From Acidobacteriota bacterium (GTDB lineage Bacteria; Acidobacteriota; Thermoanaerobaculia; Thermoanaerobaculales; Thermoanaerobaculaceae), in assembly GCA_004298115.1 (NCBI GenBank), contig SCRJ01000140.1:1-64000 (forward strand): a DNA stretch of 64,000 nucleotides, written 5' to 3'. The translations under genes were made by a program, and so were the position numbers. Below, in pieces: positions 46,482-56,478 of this stretch. Under the pieces are notes generated by a model. It was not told the DNA's origin. It did no database searches and saw only the letters and a program-made list of their open reading frames with translations. The stretch's first letter is position 1, and each line of letters opens with the position of its first letter.

Positions 46482-48392
46482 TCAGGCCCGTTCGACGGCC
46501 ACGCTGGCCACGCTGCGCCCGCCCATCGCCGGCGCGAGCCCGTCGCGGAGCGCGAACGGCACCACGACGACGCCCGCCGCCAGATCGGCGCGCATCAGCG
46601 CCGGCGCCACCGCCTCCCCGCCCGCCGACTTGAGCCGCACCGGCCAGCCCTGGCGCACTCCGAGCCGCTCCATCGCCTCCTTGGACAGCTCCACGAACCC
46701 ACCCGGGAACAGCTTGCGCTGCGCGACGGATTCGCGGCACAGGGTCGGGGAGTAGCGCACGAGCGGATCACGTCCCCAGTCGAACACGCCGTTCCACAAC
46801 GCCACGAACGGCGCAGGTTCGACCGGCTCGCACGGCGTCAGCGGACCCAGCGAACGGCGCCGGAGGCCATTGCGCTCTCCTTTCGGCGCCACCCCGACCT
46901 GGTCGAGCTCCCGCCAGCGCGGGGCGGCGTCGGGAGGCACCGCCCGGGCGATCTCCCGCCGCACCCCTTCGGCGCTTTCGTACTCCGCGGCCGGCCCGAG
47001 GCGCCCGAGCATCGCCCCGAGCACGGCCCACCCGGGCCGCGCCATCCCGGGCGGGCCGACGGCCGCGCGGACCCGCCGCAAGCGCCCGTCCAGCCCGGTG
47101 ACGGTGCCGTCGTTCTCGGCGAAGCTGGCGATCGGCAGCACCACGGTGGCGAGCTCGAGCGCCCCCGTCGCGAACGCGTCCAGCAGGACCACGCACTCCA
47201 TCCGCCCGAGCGCCTCGCGCGCGAGCGCTCCGGCCGGCAACACCACGCTCGGGTCCTCCGCCACGATCACCGCGCCCCGCGCCGCGGACAGCATCGCGGT
47301 CGCGTCCAGCCCCGTCTCACGTGCGGGCGGCACGCCCCAGACGCCCTCGAGACGGCTGGCGGCCTTCTCGTCGGACAACGGCGCGAACCCCGGCAGGAAG
47401 GCCGACGACGCGCCGACCTCGCAGGCGCCCCGCAGGTTGCCGCGCGCCGGCAGCATCAGCAAGGGGCTCCCGTCCCGATCCAGGTGGCCGGTCGCCGCCG
47501 CCAACGTGGCAACGTCGCCGGCGAGCCGCCGCAGGTCGGTCGCGTCCCCCACCAGCGGGGCGACCACGATGCCGGCCCGCTGCGCCTGTGCGTACCACCC
47601 CGCGGCGCGCGCCACCGCCTTGCTCACCTCGACCCCGGCAAGGCTGCGGCGCAGCTCGTCGAAGGTTTCGCCGGCGGCGACGATCGTCGCGGTGTCGAGC
47701 CGCCCGGTGGCGAGCGCCGCCGCCGCAAGCTCGAACGTCACCGCGCGCTCGCGCCCGGGTGGGGCGGCGATCGCCAACGTCGCAAGCCTCGTCATCTGTG
47801 AGGCGACGGCGCCGATCGTCACCAGCCGGCACCCCGCCTTCCGGGCGCGGACGATCGCGCCCGCGACCTGCGGGTGGGTCACGGCCACGTCGCCCTCGAC
47901 CAGGACGATCACGTCGCACCCCTCGAGGTCGGCCACCCCGCCGCTCCCCGCATGCCGCTCGGTGACGTCGTGGAGGCCGTCGAGCAGCGGCTGATAGGCC
48001 GGCGACAGGCACGTGCCGACGTGCGGGGTCTGCAGCGCTCCTCGCGCCATCCGCACCGCGAGGTAGTTCTCCTCGTTGGTGGCGCGCGCGGATCCCAGCA
48101 CGCCGATCGTCCGTCCGGCGCGCCGCATTGCGGCGAGGCTCCCGGCGGCCGCGTCGAGCGCCGTCTCCCAGGAGACGGGACGCATCCGTCCGTCGTGGCG
48201 CAGCAACGGCTCGGTGAGGCGTTCGCCCCACGCCGGCGCTTCGTGGCTCGCCCAACCGCGGGCGCACAGCCTCCCCCGCGACACCGGGTCGCTCGCGCTG
48301 GGGATGACGCCTTCCGTCCTTCCCTCTCTGGCAAGCAAGTAGAAACCGCAACCGCAGGGGCAAAACGGGCAGGTGGTGAGGACAGGGTCCAC
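46482..48392 (-). CDS. Molybdopterin oxidoreductase/FdhF-NuoG-like subunit with non-canonical active site
   Basis: N-terminal [4Fe-4S] CPFCPCGCGFYL...GRLCARGW; FdhF-like GSARATNEENYLAVRMARGALQTPHVGTCLSPAYQPLLDGL. GTG start after GGGAGGGGAAGG; ORF open to 48452. Confidence 0.85.
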   Translation of the reverse strand: MDPVLTTCPFCPCGCGFYLLAREGRTEGVIPSASDPVSRGRLCARGWASHEAPAWGERLTEPLLRHDGRMRPVSWETALDAAAGSLAAMRRAGRTIGVLGSARATNEENYLAVRMARGALQTPHVGTCLSPAYQPLLDGLHDVTERHAGSGGVADLEGCDVIVLVEGDVAVTHPQVAGAIVRARKAGCRLVTIGAVASQMTRLATLAIAAPPGRERAVTFELAAAALATGRLDTATIVAAGETFDELRRSLAGVEVSKAVARAAGWYAQAQRAGIVVAPLVGDATDLRRLAGDVATLAAATGHLDRDGSPLLMLPARGNLRGACEVGASSAFLPGFAPLSDEKAASRLEGVWGVPPARETGLDATAMLSAARGAVIVAEDPSVVLPAGALAREALGRMECVVLLDAFATGALELATVVLPIASFAENDGTVTGLDGRLRRVRAAVGPPGMARPGWAVLGAMLGRLGPAAEYESAEGVRREIARAVPPDAAPRWRELDQVGVAPKGERNGLRRRSLGPLTPCEPVEPAPFVALWNGVFDWGRDPLVRYSPTLCRESVAQRKLFPGGFVELSKEAMERLGVRQGWPVRLKSAGGEAVAPALMRADLAAGVVVVPFALRDGLAPAMGGRSVASVAVERA

Positions 48393-48606
48393 TGCCTTCC
48401 CCTCCCGGCCGGTCACCCGCCGGCGGCCGCGGATCGCGTGCGCCCGGCGCACGCCCGCTCCCGGCGTTCCCGTGACCTCGTTCCTTGCGACAAGGCCCGG
48501 AGGCTACAGCCGGCGCGAGTCAGGGGTCCGCGGGCGCCCCAAACGGCCGGGGACCGTCATTCGCGGGCTTCGCGCCGCCTGCCTCTCATGTGAAAGTCCT
48601 AACAAT

Positions 48607-48635
48607 AACGTAACCGCATCCCCCGCCACTGTCAA
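48607..48635 (-). promoter_or_regulatory. Sigma70-type promoter of the hydrogenase operon
   Basis: Reverse strand TTGACA-N17-TACGTT in a locally AT-richer gap upstream of the operon. Confidence 0.65.
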
Positions 48636-48717
48636 GTCCACGGGACCGCGATCCGATCGGCCTCGGAGCCCGGAATGAATCGACCGGGCAAGGGCCGGTC
48701 GCCGGGATCCCGGCGCT

Positions 48718-49251
48718 TCATCCGCGCGGCGGCACGCCGTACTTCTCGCTTAGGATGGCGACGTGGTGCTCCACGTGGCCGGCCATCACGAACGCGATCG
48801 CCCGCACCGAGATCTCCTTCCCGCTCGCGACCCCCCTTCGCTGCCAGGCCGCCGCGGGCAGGTGCCGCAGCAAGTGCAGGGTGGCCGCGCGGACGGCCGC
48901 GAACTCGTCGAGGAGTTCGGCCAGGGCGACGCCGTCGTGACCCGCGAGGCGGGCGAACTCGTTCTCGTCGAACGGGGGCAGCGCCGCCTTCTCGCCGCGT
49001 GCGAACGAGAGCGCGCGGTAGCCGAACACCCGCTCGGCGTCGGCGCAGTGTCCGACCACCTCGCGAACGCTCCACTTCCCGGCCGCGTAGCGGAAACCGG
49101 CGCCCGCCTCCGACAGACCGCGCAGCATCCGGCCCGCCGTCGTCGCCTGCTCCTCCAGCGCCGCAACCGGGTCCTCCCCGGGCACCAGCGCGACGTAGCG
49201 CTCGAAGTAAAGCGCGTACTCTCCGGCCTCGGGCCTCCCCACTGTTGGCAT
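48718..49251 (-). CDS. DinB-superfamily protein
   Basis: GAGFRYAAGKWSVREVVGHCADAERVFGYRALSFARG...AGHVEHHVAILSEKY. Confidence 0.85.
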   Translation of the reverse strand: MPTVGRPEAGEYALYFERYVALVPGEDPVAALEEQATTAGRMLRGLSEAGAGFRYAAGKWSVREVVGHCADAERVFGYRALSFARGEKAALPPFDENEFARLAGHDGVALAELLDEFAAVRAATLHLLRHLPAAAWQRRGVASGKEISVRAIAFVMAGHVEHHVAILSEKYGVPPRG

Positions 49252-49315
49252 GGCGCACCTCCTCCCGTCCCAGCGTACCAGTGCAGCCGCCGCCGGGCCG
49301 TCGGCCCATCATGAG

Positions 49316-49345
49316 AAAAGGGGCGGAGAGAACCTCCGCCCCTTC
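49316..49345 (-). terminator. Rho-independent terminator downstream of the cyclic-2,3-DPG-synthetase-like gene
   Basis: GGGGCGGAG/CTCCGCCCC stem (49320-49328/49334-49342), T-run TTTTC on the minus strand. Confidence 0.8.
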
Positions 49346-49373
49346 GGACCACCGACCACGGACCACTGACGAC
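49346..49373 (+). repeat. Heptanucleotide tandem repeat, site 2
   Basis: GGACCAC CGACCAC GGACCAC TGACGAC. Confidence 0.85.
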
Positions 49374-49379
49374 GGCTCT

Positions 49380-50696
49380 CTACTTCACCACCTTGCGGAC
49401 CATCCCCTCGATGACGTCCGGCTCGATCTCCTCGAGCTCGTACGTGACCTCGGCGATCGGCTTGTTGGTCTTGAGGATGCGGGTGAGGTCGATCGGCGTG
49501 CCCTCGACCACGACATCGCAGGGAGTCGCGTTGATCGTCGCCTCGAGGTCCGCGATCTGCCCGTCGGAGTACCCCATCGCCGGCAGGATGGCTCCGGAGT
49601 TCGGATACTTCTTGTAGGTCGCGGCGATCGTGCCGACGGCGTACGGCTTGGCGTCCACGATCTCGGAGGCGCCCGCGCTCTTGGCCGCGAACCACCCCGC
49701 GCCGTAGGTCATCCCGCCGTGCGTGAGCGTCGGGCCGTCCTCGACCACCAGCGCGCGCTTGCCCTTGATCAGCTCGGGCTTGTCCACGGTGATCTTCGAG
49801 GCGCACTTGATCGTGCGCGCGCCGGGGTTGAACTTCTTGCAGTTCTCCAGCACCTCTTCGACCTTGACGGGGTCGGCCGTCTGCACCTTGTTGATGATCA
49901 GCAGGTCGGCCATCAGGAAGTTGGACTCGCCCGGGTAGTACGTCAGCTCGTGCCCGGGACGGTGCGGGTCCACGAGCGTGACCATGAGGTCCGGCTTGTA
50001 GAACGGCGTGTCGTTGTTGCCGCCGTCCCAGAGGATCACGTCGGCTTCCTTCTCCGCCTCGCGCAGGATCATCTCGTAGTCGACGCCGGCGTAGACGATG
50101 AAGCCGTTGTCGATGTGCGGCTCGTACTCCTCGCGCTCCTCGATCGTGCACTCGTGCTTGTCGAGGTCGGCGTACGTCTCGAACCTCTGGCACGCCTGCT
50201 TCGCCAGGTCCCCGTACGGCATCGGGTGGCGGATCGCGACCACCTTCTTCCCCATCGCCTTGAGGATGTGCGACACGTAGCGGGTGGTCTGCGACTTGCC
50301 GACGCCGGTGCGCACGGCACAGATCGCGATCACGGGCTTGGTCGATGCGATCATCGTCCGCTGCACCGAACAGACGCCGAAGTTCGCGCCCCAGGCGATG
50401 ACGTGGCTGCCCTTGTCCATCACGTACTGGTGCGGCACGTCGGAATAGGAGAACCACACGTCGTCGATCGCGTTCTCCTTGACCAGCTTCTCGAGATCGC
50501 TCTCCGGAAAGATCGGAATCCCCTTCGGGTACAGCTTGCCCGCAAGCGACGGCGGGTACACCCGACCCTCGATGTCGGGGATTTGGGTGGCGGTGAACGC
50601 CACCACTTCCACCTCCGGGTTGTTCCGGAAGAGGCAGTTGAAGTTGTGGAAGTCCCGTCCCGCGGCTCCCATGATCACGACCTTACGCTTCGCCAT
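49380..50696 (-). CDS. Cyclic 2,3-diphosphoglycerate synthetase-like GTPase/ATPase
   Basis: MAKRKVVIMGAAGRDFHNFNCLFRNNPEVEVVAFTATQIPDIEGRVYPPSLAGKLYPKGIPI; CAVRTGVGKSQTTRYVSHILKAMGKKVVAIRHPMPYGDL. Confidence 0.85.
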   Translation of the reverse strand: MAKRKVVIMGAAGRDFHNFNCLFRNNPEVEVVAFTATQIPDIEGRVYPPSLAGKLYPKGIPIFPESDLEKLVKENAIDDVWFSYSDVPHQYVMDKGSHVIAWGANFGVCSVQRTMIASTKPVIAICAVRTGVGKSQTTRYVSHILKAMGKKVVAIRHPMPYGDLAKQACQRFETYADLDKHECTIEEREEYEPHIDNGFIVYAGVDYEMILREAEKEADVILWDGGNNDTPFYKPDLMVTLVDPHRPGHELTYYPGESNFLMADLLIINKVQTADPVKVEEVLENCKKFNPGARTIKCASKITVDKPELIKGKRALVVEDGPTLTHGGMTYGAGWFAAKSAGASEIVDAKPYAVGTIAATYKKYPNSGAILPAMGYSDGQIADLEATINATPCDVVVEGTPIDLTRILKTNKPIAEVTYELEEIEPDVIEGMVRKVVK

Positions 50697-50804
50697 ATCC
50701 ACCTCCTGTAGGTGCCGGCGTCTCCAGAACGCCGGGGCTCGGCATGGCGTACCGAGCTGCTCCGCCGGGTAAGGCTGAACCGGCGGCTTAACTCCGTTAT
50801 CCTT

Positions 50805-50825
50805 GGTCAGTGGTCCGTGGTCCGA
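50805..50825 (-). repeat. Heptanucleotide tandem repeat, site 3 (inverted relative to site 2)
   Basis: GGTCAGT GGTCCGT GGTCCGA. Confidence 0.8.
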
Positions 50826-50875
50826 CACCGACGACCCGCCCGCGGGAGACACTCCCCGCTCGTTGAGCGGACAAC

Positions 50876-50896
50876 GGTCCACGGTCCACGGTCCAC
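50876..50896 (-). repeat. Heptanucleotide tandem repeat, site 4
   Basis: (GGTCCAC)x3 immediately 3' of guaA. Confidence 0.8.
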
Positions 50897-50903
50897 GACT
50901 GCA

Positions 50904-52436
<1,533 letters not shown>

Positions 52437-52594
52437 AGGCGGGCTGCAGCACAGCCCGCGGCATGCTACCAGTCCGACCCGAGCGCGGCAACCACACCCG
52501 TCGGCGCCGGCCGCGCCGTCGTTTGCCTCCCGGCCGGTCCGGCCTTACCATATCGTCAGTGACCGTCGCGCGAATCTCAAGATGGAGGTGGATC

Positions 52595-53365
52595 GTGGCC
52601 GTTCGTCCCCGTCCGGCGAAGTCCGTCGCCGCCACCCAACGTTGCGTCTGGGCGCTCCTCCTCGGCGCCGCCGCGGCCGCCGCCGTTCCCGCGCGCGCCG
52701 CCGATGACGCGAACCCGTTCTATTTCACGGTGTACGTGCAGGACGCCTGGCCGAAGCAGAGCGTCACCAACGCCCAGATCCAGCAGATCAACGCGATGTT
52801 CGGCACGCGCTTCGACGACTGGAGCGACGTCGCCAACCTCAGTGTGGGCGCGCAGCTGTTCAAGCGGGTCTCGCCCCGCTGGAAGCTCGGCCTGCAGGTG
52901 GACTACAGCCAGGGGTCCATCAAGGGGAGCGCCACGGTCGCGACCGAGGCGGGCCCGGCGCGCCTGGCGTTCGAGCAGCGGTACAGCGCGTACGCGGACC
53001 TCTACCTCGTCGCTCACTACCTCCCCTGTCCGGCGTGCACGCGCGTGGTCCCGTTCCTGTACGGCGGCGGCGGCGTCGGCTACGAGAAGGACCGGACCAC
53101 CCTGAGGCTCGCCAACGACTACGTCGACCAGGACCTGCTCGTCGACAACGACGGCTGGTTCCCGACGTTCTCCGCCGGTCTCGGGGCCGACGTGCCGCTC
53201 TCCCGCACGGGCCCGTGGTACGTCGAGGTCGGCGCGGCGTACGTCTGGGCGAGGATGACGCACACCGTCCCCGCCAGCGGCGCGCTCGCTCCGGCGCCGC
53301 GGGTGACCGCCGACGCCGACTTCACCGGGCCAAACGTCTGGATCGGCCTGGGGACGAGGTTTTGA
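52595..53365 (+). CDS. Outer-membrane beta-barrel protein
   Basis: Signal peptide (ALLLGAAAAAAVPARA), alternating beta pattern, terminal aromatic F (IGLGTRF); GTG start after GGAGGTG. Confidence 0.75.
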   Translation: MAVRPRPAKSVAATQRCVWALLLGAAAAAAVPARAADDANPFYFTVYVQDAWPKQSVTNAQIQQINAMFGTRFDDWSDVANLSVGAQLFKRVSPRWKLGLQVDYSQGSIKGSATVATEAGPARLAFEQRYSAYADLYLVAHYLPCPACTRVVPFLYGGGGVGYEKDRTTLRLANDYVDQDLLVDNDGWFPTFSAGLGADVPLSRTGPWYVEVGAAYVWARMTHTVPASGALAPAPRVTADADFTGPNVWIGLGTRF

Positions 53366-53383
53366 AGGCCCGCCTCGCGCCGC

Positions 53384-54553
53384 CTACAGGTCCCGCAACG
53401 CCGACGCGACGGGCCGGCGCACCGCGCGAATGGCGGGCGGGACGCCGCCGACGAGGCCCATGACGAGGGCGAACACGATCCCGTCGGCGAGCAGCGCCGG
53501 CGTGACCCGGAATGCGAAAGCCAGGTGCGAGAACGTCTGCCAGTTCATCGTGCCGGTCGTGAGCCCGTTGACCGGGAGCACCGCGATGCACCCGACCACT
53601 CCGCCCACGAGCGCGATGAACAGCGACTCGAAGAGGAACGAGAGCACCACCGCCGCGCGGCCGAAGCCGAGGGCGCGCATCGTCGCGATCTCGCGGGAGC
53701 GCTCAGCCACCGCCGAGTACATCGTGTTGAGCGCGCCGAACACGGCGCCGACCCCCATCACGAAGGCCACCAGGAAGCCCAGCACCCGGATGAGCCGCGT
53801 CAGGGCCCGGGACTGGCGCTCGTAGTACGAGGTCTCGCGTTCGACCTGCACCGACAGCCGCGGGTCGGCCGTGAGCGCGTCCTTGAACGCCGCAAACGCC
53901 GCCGGCGAGGTCAGGCGCGCCGTCGCCGACTGGAACACGTTGCCGGGCCGCTTGTACACCTGGTTGAGGACATTGGCGTCGCACCAGACCTCGGAGTCGA
54001 AGGCGCTGCCGCCGGCGTCGAAGGCCCCGACGACGGTCCACGTCCCGCCGCCGAATCGGACCGTCGAGCCGAGGTCGAAGCCGGCGTAGGTGTCGATCGC
54101 GTTGCGCCCGACCACGAGTTCGGCGAGGCCGGGCTCGAAGAACCTGCCCCGGACGATCTTGACGTTGTCGCGGACCTGCAGCGCCCTCGCCGAGACGCCC
54201 CGCACCTGCGCGTTGGCGACGGTCCCGCTCGACTTGAGCCGGAAGCCGGCGATGACGACGACCTCCCCGGACACGAGCGGCCCGCGCGCGTCGCGGGCCA
54301 CGCCCGGCGCGTCCTCGACGACGCGGAGCTCATCGAGCGTGACCGCGCTGACCATCTCCGAATCGGCGCCCGCCCGCCGCACGATCGCGTTGCGCGGCGA
54401 GCCCGAGGCGACCAGGGTGGCCTGAAAGCCGTGCGCCATCGCCAGCATCGCCACGAACACGCCGACCGTGCCGGCGATGCCGAGCACCGCCACCACCGCC
54501 GACGTCCAGCGCTGCAAGACGCTGCGGACGTTGTAGGCGAAAGGGATCGCCAT
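53384..54553 (-). CDS. ABC transporter permease (FtsX/MacB-type)
   Basis: MacB-like periplasmic region and GALNTMYSAVAERSREIATMRALGFGRAAVVLSFLFESLFIALVGG. Confidence 0.9.
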   Translation of the reverse strand: MAIPFAYNVRSVLQRWTSAVVAVLGIAGTVGVFVAMLAMAHGFQATLVASGSPRNAIVRRAGADSEMVSAVTLDELRVVEDAPGVARDARGPLVSGEVVVIAGFRLKSSGTVANAQVRGVSARALQVRDNVKIVRGRFFEPGLAELVVGRNAIDTYAGFDLGSTVRFGGGTWTVVGAFDAGGSAFDSEVWCDANVLNQVYKRPGNVFQSATARLTSPAAFAAFKDALTADPRLSVQVERETSYYERQSRALTRLIRVLGFLVAFVMGVGAVFGALNTMYSAVAERSREIATMRALGFGRAAVVLSFLFESLFIALVGGVVGCIAVLPVNGLTTGTMNWQTFSHLAFAFRVTPALLADGIVFALVMGLVGGVPPAIRAVRRPVASALRDL

Positions 54554-54556
54554 CGC

Positions 54557-55696
54557 TCATACCCTCCGCAGCGCGTCCACGACCCCGAGCCGCATCGCCG
54601 AGATCGCCGGCAGCGCGCCTGCGGCGGCGCCGACGAGGAGGGCCAGGCCGAACCCGAGCCCGATCGAGCTCCACGGCAGGTAGAACGAGGCGAGCATGCC
54701 GCGGGTCGGGTCGCCGCCGAGGGTGAACAGCTTGGCGAGCGCCAGACCCAGCGCCCCACCCTGTCCGGCGATGAGGACCGACTCGCCGAGAACCAGACCG
54801 AGGACGCCCAGGTCCGAAAACCCCACGGTCTTGAGCACCGCGAGCTCACCGGTCCGCTCGCGAACGGCGATCGCCATCGTGTTCCCGGTGACCAGCAGGA
54901 GCGTGAAGAACACCACCGCGCCGATCGTCATGACGAGAAGCCCGATGTTCCCCATCTGCTTCGCGAACGACGCCGCGAACGCCTTCTCGGTCTGCGTCAA
55001 CGTCTCGTACGGAGAGTTTGCGAAACCGTCGTCGATCGCCGCCGCCACCCGCACCGCGTCGTCGGGGTTCGCGAGCTTGACGACGTACCAGCCGACCGTG
55101 CCCTTGCCGAACTGGCGCTGCTCCTCGAGGTAGTCGTAGCGAAACAGCATCTGGGACGTGTCCACGTCCGGCCGTTTGCCATCGTAGATGCCGTCGAGGT
55201 TGAACTCCCACGCCCCCGTGAAGATCGCGCCGCGCAACGGGATGCGGTCCCCGACTTTCCACCCGAAGCGCTTCGCCAGGGAGCGCCCAACGAGGCACCC
55301 CTGCCGGTCGCGCAGGAACTCCGCGAGCCGCTCCTTCGGAACCACGTACTCCGAGTACACGTCGAACCACGTGTCCTTGTCCACCGCGAACTGCGGGAAG
55401 AAGTTGCGCTCGTCCTGGTAGACGCCGCCGAACCAGGTCGCGAACGTCACCGCGGCCACGCCCGGCACCCCCAGGAGCCGGTCGCGGTACGAGAACGGCA
55501 GCGGCATGATCAGCGACGTCTTGTTGATCACCGTGAGCCGGTCGGCCCCGGCGACGTCCGTCCCGCCGGAAAACGCGCCGCGGATCGGGACGAGGACGCC
55601 GAAGAGGAAGAGCGCCACCGCGAACGACCCCACCGTCAGCGTCGTGCGCAGCTTCTTCCGCGCCAGGTTCGCCCACACCAGCCCGACGAACCTCAT
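54557..55696 (-). CDS. ABC transporter permease (FtsX/MacB-type)
   Basis: GNTMAIAVRERTGELAVLKTVGFSDLGVLGLVLGESVLIAGQGG. Confidence 0.9.
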   Translation of the reverse strand: MRFVGLVWANLARKKLRTTLTVGSFAVALFLFGVLVPIRGAFSGGTDVAGADRLTVINKTSLIMPLPFSYRDRLLGVPGVAAVTFATWFGGVYQDERNFFPQFAVDKDTWFDVYSEYVVPKERLAEFLRDRQGCLVGRSLAKRFGWKVGDRIPLRGAIFTGAWEFNLDGIYDGKRPDVDTSQMLFRYDYLEEQRQFGKGTVGWYVVKLANPDDAVRVAAAIDDGFANSPYETLTQTEKAFAASFAKQMGNIGLLVMTIGAVVFFTLLLVTGNTMAIAVRERTGELAVLKTVGFSDLGVLGLVLGESVLIAGQGGALGLALAKLFTLGGDPTRGMLASFYLPWSSIGLGFGLALLVGAAAGALPAISAMRLGVVDALRRV

Positions 55697-56421
55697 GCCG
55701 GGATCCCCGCGGCGGCGGAGCCTTCCACCAGGGCGCCCTTGTCGAGGTGGAGCACAACCCCGGCGCGCTCCGCGGCGCGGGGGTCGTGCGTGACCATCAG
55801 GATGGTCTTGCCGTGTTCGCGCACGAGGCGGCCGAGCAGCTCCATGATCTCGTCGGCGCTCTTGCGGTCAAGGTCTCCGGTCGGCTCGTCGGCGAGCAGG
55901 AACGTCGCGTCGGCGACGATCGCCCGGGCGATCGCGACGCGTTGCTCCTGGCCGCCGGAGAGCTGGCGCGGGTAATGGTCCATCCGGTCGAGCAGGCCGA
56001 CGACGCCCAGAGCGACCTCGACGTGCCGCCGCCGCTGGGCCTTGGAGAGTCTCGTGAGCAGCAGCGGCAGCTCGACGTTGGCGAACGCCGTGAGCACCGG
56101 GATCAGGTTGTACATCTGGAATACGAAGCCGACGTGGCGGGCTCGCCATGCGGTGAGCTTGGCGGCGGACATGTGCGTGATCTCGTCGCCCGCCACGGTG
56201 ATGCTCCCCGACGTCGGCAGGTCGAGCCCTCCCAGCAGGTTCAGGAGGGTGGTCTTACCCGACCCCGACGGACCCATGAAGGCGACGAACTCGCCCTGCT
56301 CGACGTCGAGGTTGAGGCCCTGCAGGACGTCGATCTCCTCGCTGCCGCGCCGGTACTTCTTGTCCAGGTGGCGTACCCGGATGAGACCGCCGCCGTTCCC
56401 CTCGCCGTCCACTCTGACCAT
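55693..56421 (-). CDS. ABC transporter ATP-binding protein (MacB/LolD-type)
   Basis: Walker A GPSGSGKTTLLNLLGGL, signature LSGGQEQRVAIARAI, Walker B LLADEPTGDLD. Confidence 0.95.
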   Translation of the reverse strand: MVRVDGEGNGGGLIRVRHLDKKYRRGSEEIDVLQGLNLDVEQGEFVAFMGPSGSGKTTLLNLLGGLDLPTSGSITVAGDEITHMSAAKLTAWRARHVGFVFQMYNLIPVLTAFANVELPLLLTRLSKAQRRRHVEVALGVVGLLDRMDHYPRQLSGGQEQRVAIARAIVADATFLLADEPTGDLDRKSADEIMELLGRLVREHGKTILMVTHDPRAAERAGVVLHLDKGALVEGSAAAGIPA

Positions 56422-56478
56422 ACCGACCTCCGTCCGGGCGGACCGTGCGCCGCCGCACCCCCGCTGCGAACCTCCCGT

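Noticed and set aside
46482-48392. Simple formate hydrogenlyase interpretation
   Set aside because: The catalytic Cys/Sec-His pair of formate dehydrogenase appears replaced by Ala-Tyr.
48505-48535. AGTCAGGGGTCC on the plus strand resembling a cobalamin-riboswitch B12 box
   Set aside because: No other conserved cobalamin-riboswitch elements and no plausible plus-strand gene downstream.
52439-52459. Inverted repeat GCGGGCTG-CAGCA-CAGCCCGC upstream of guaA as a riboswitch or terminator
   Set aside because: Short, no T-run, and too close to the start codon to support a specific call.
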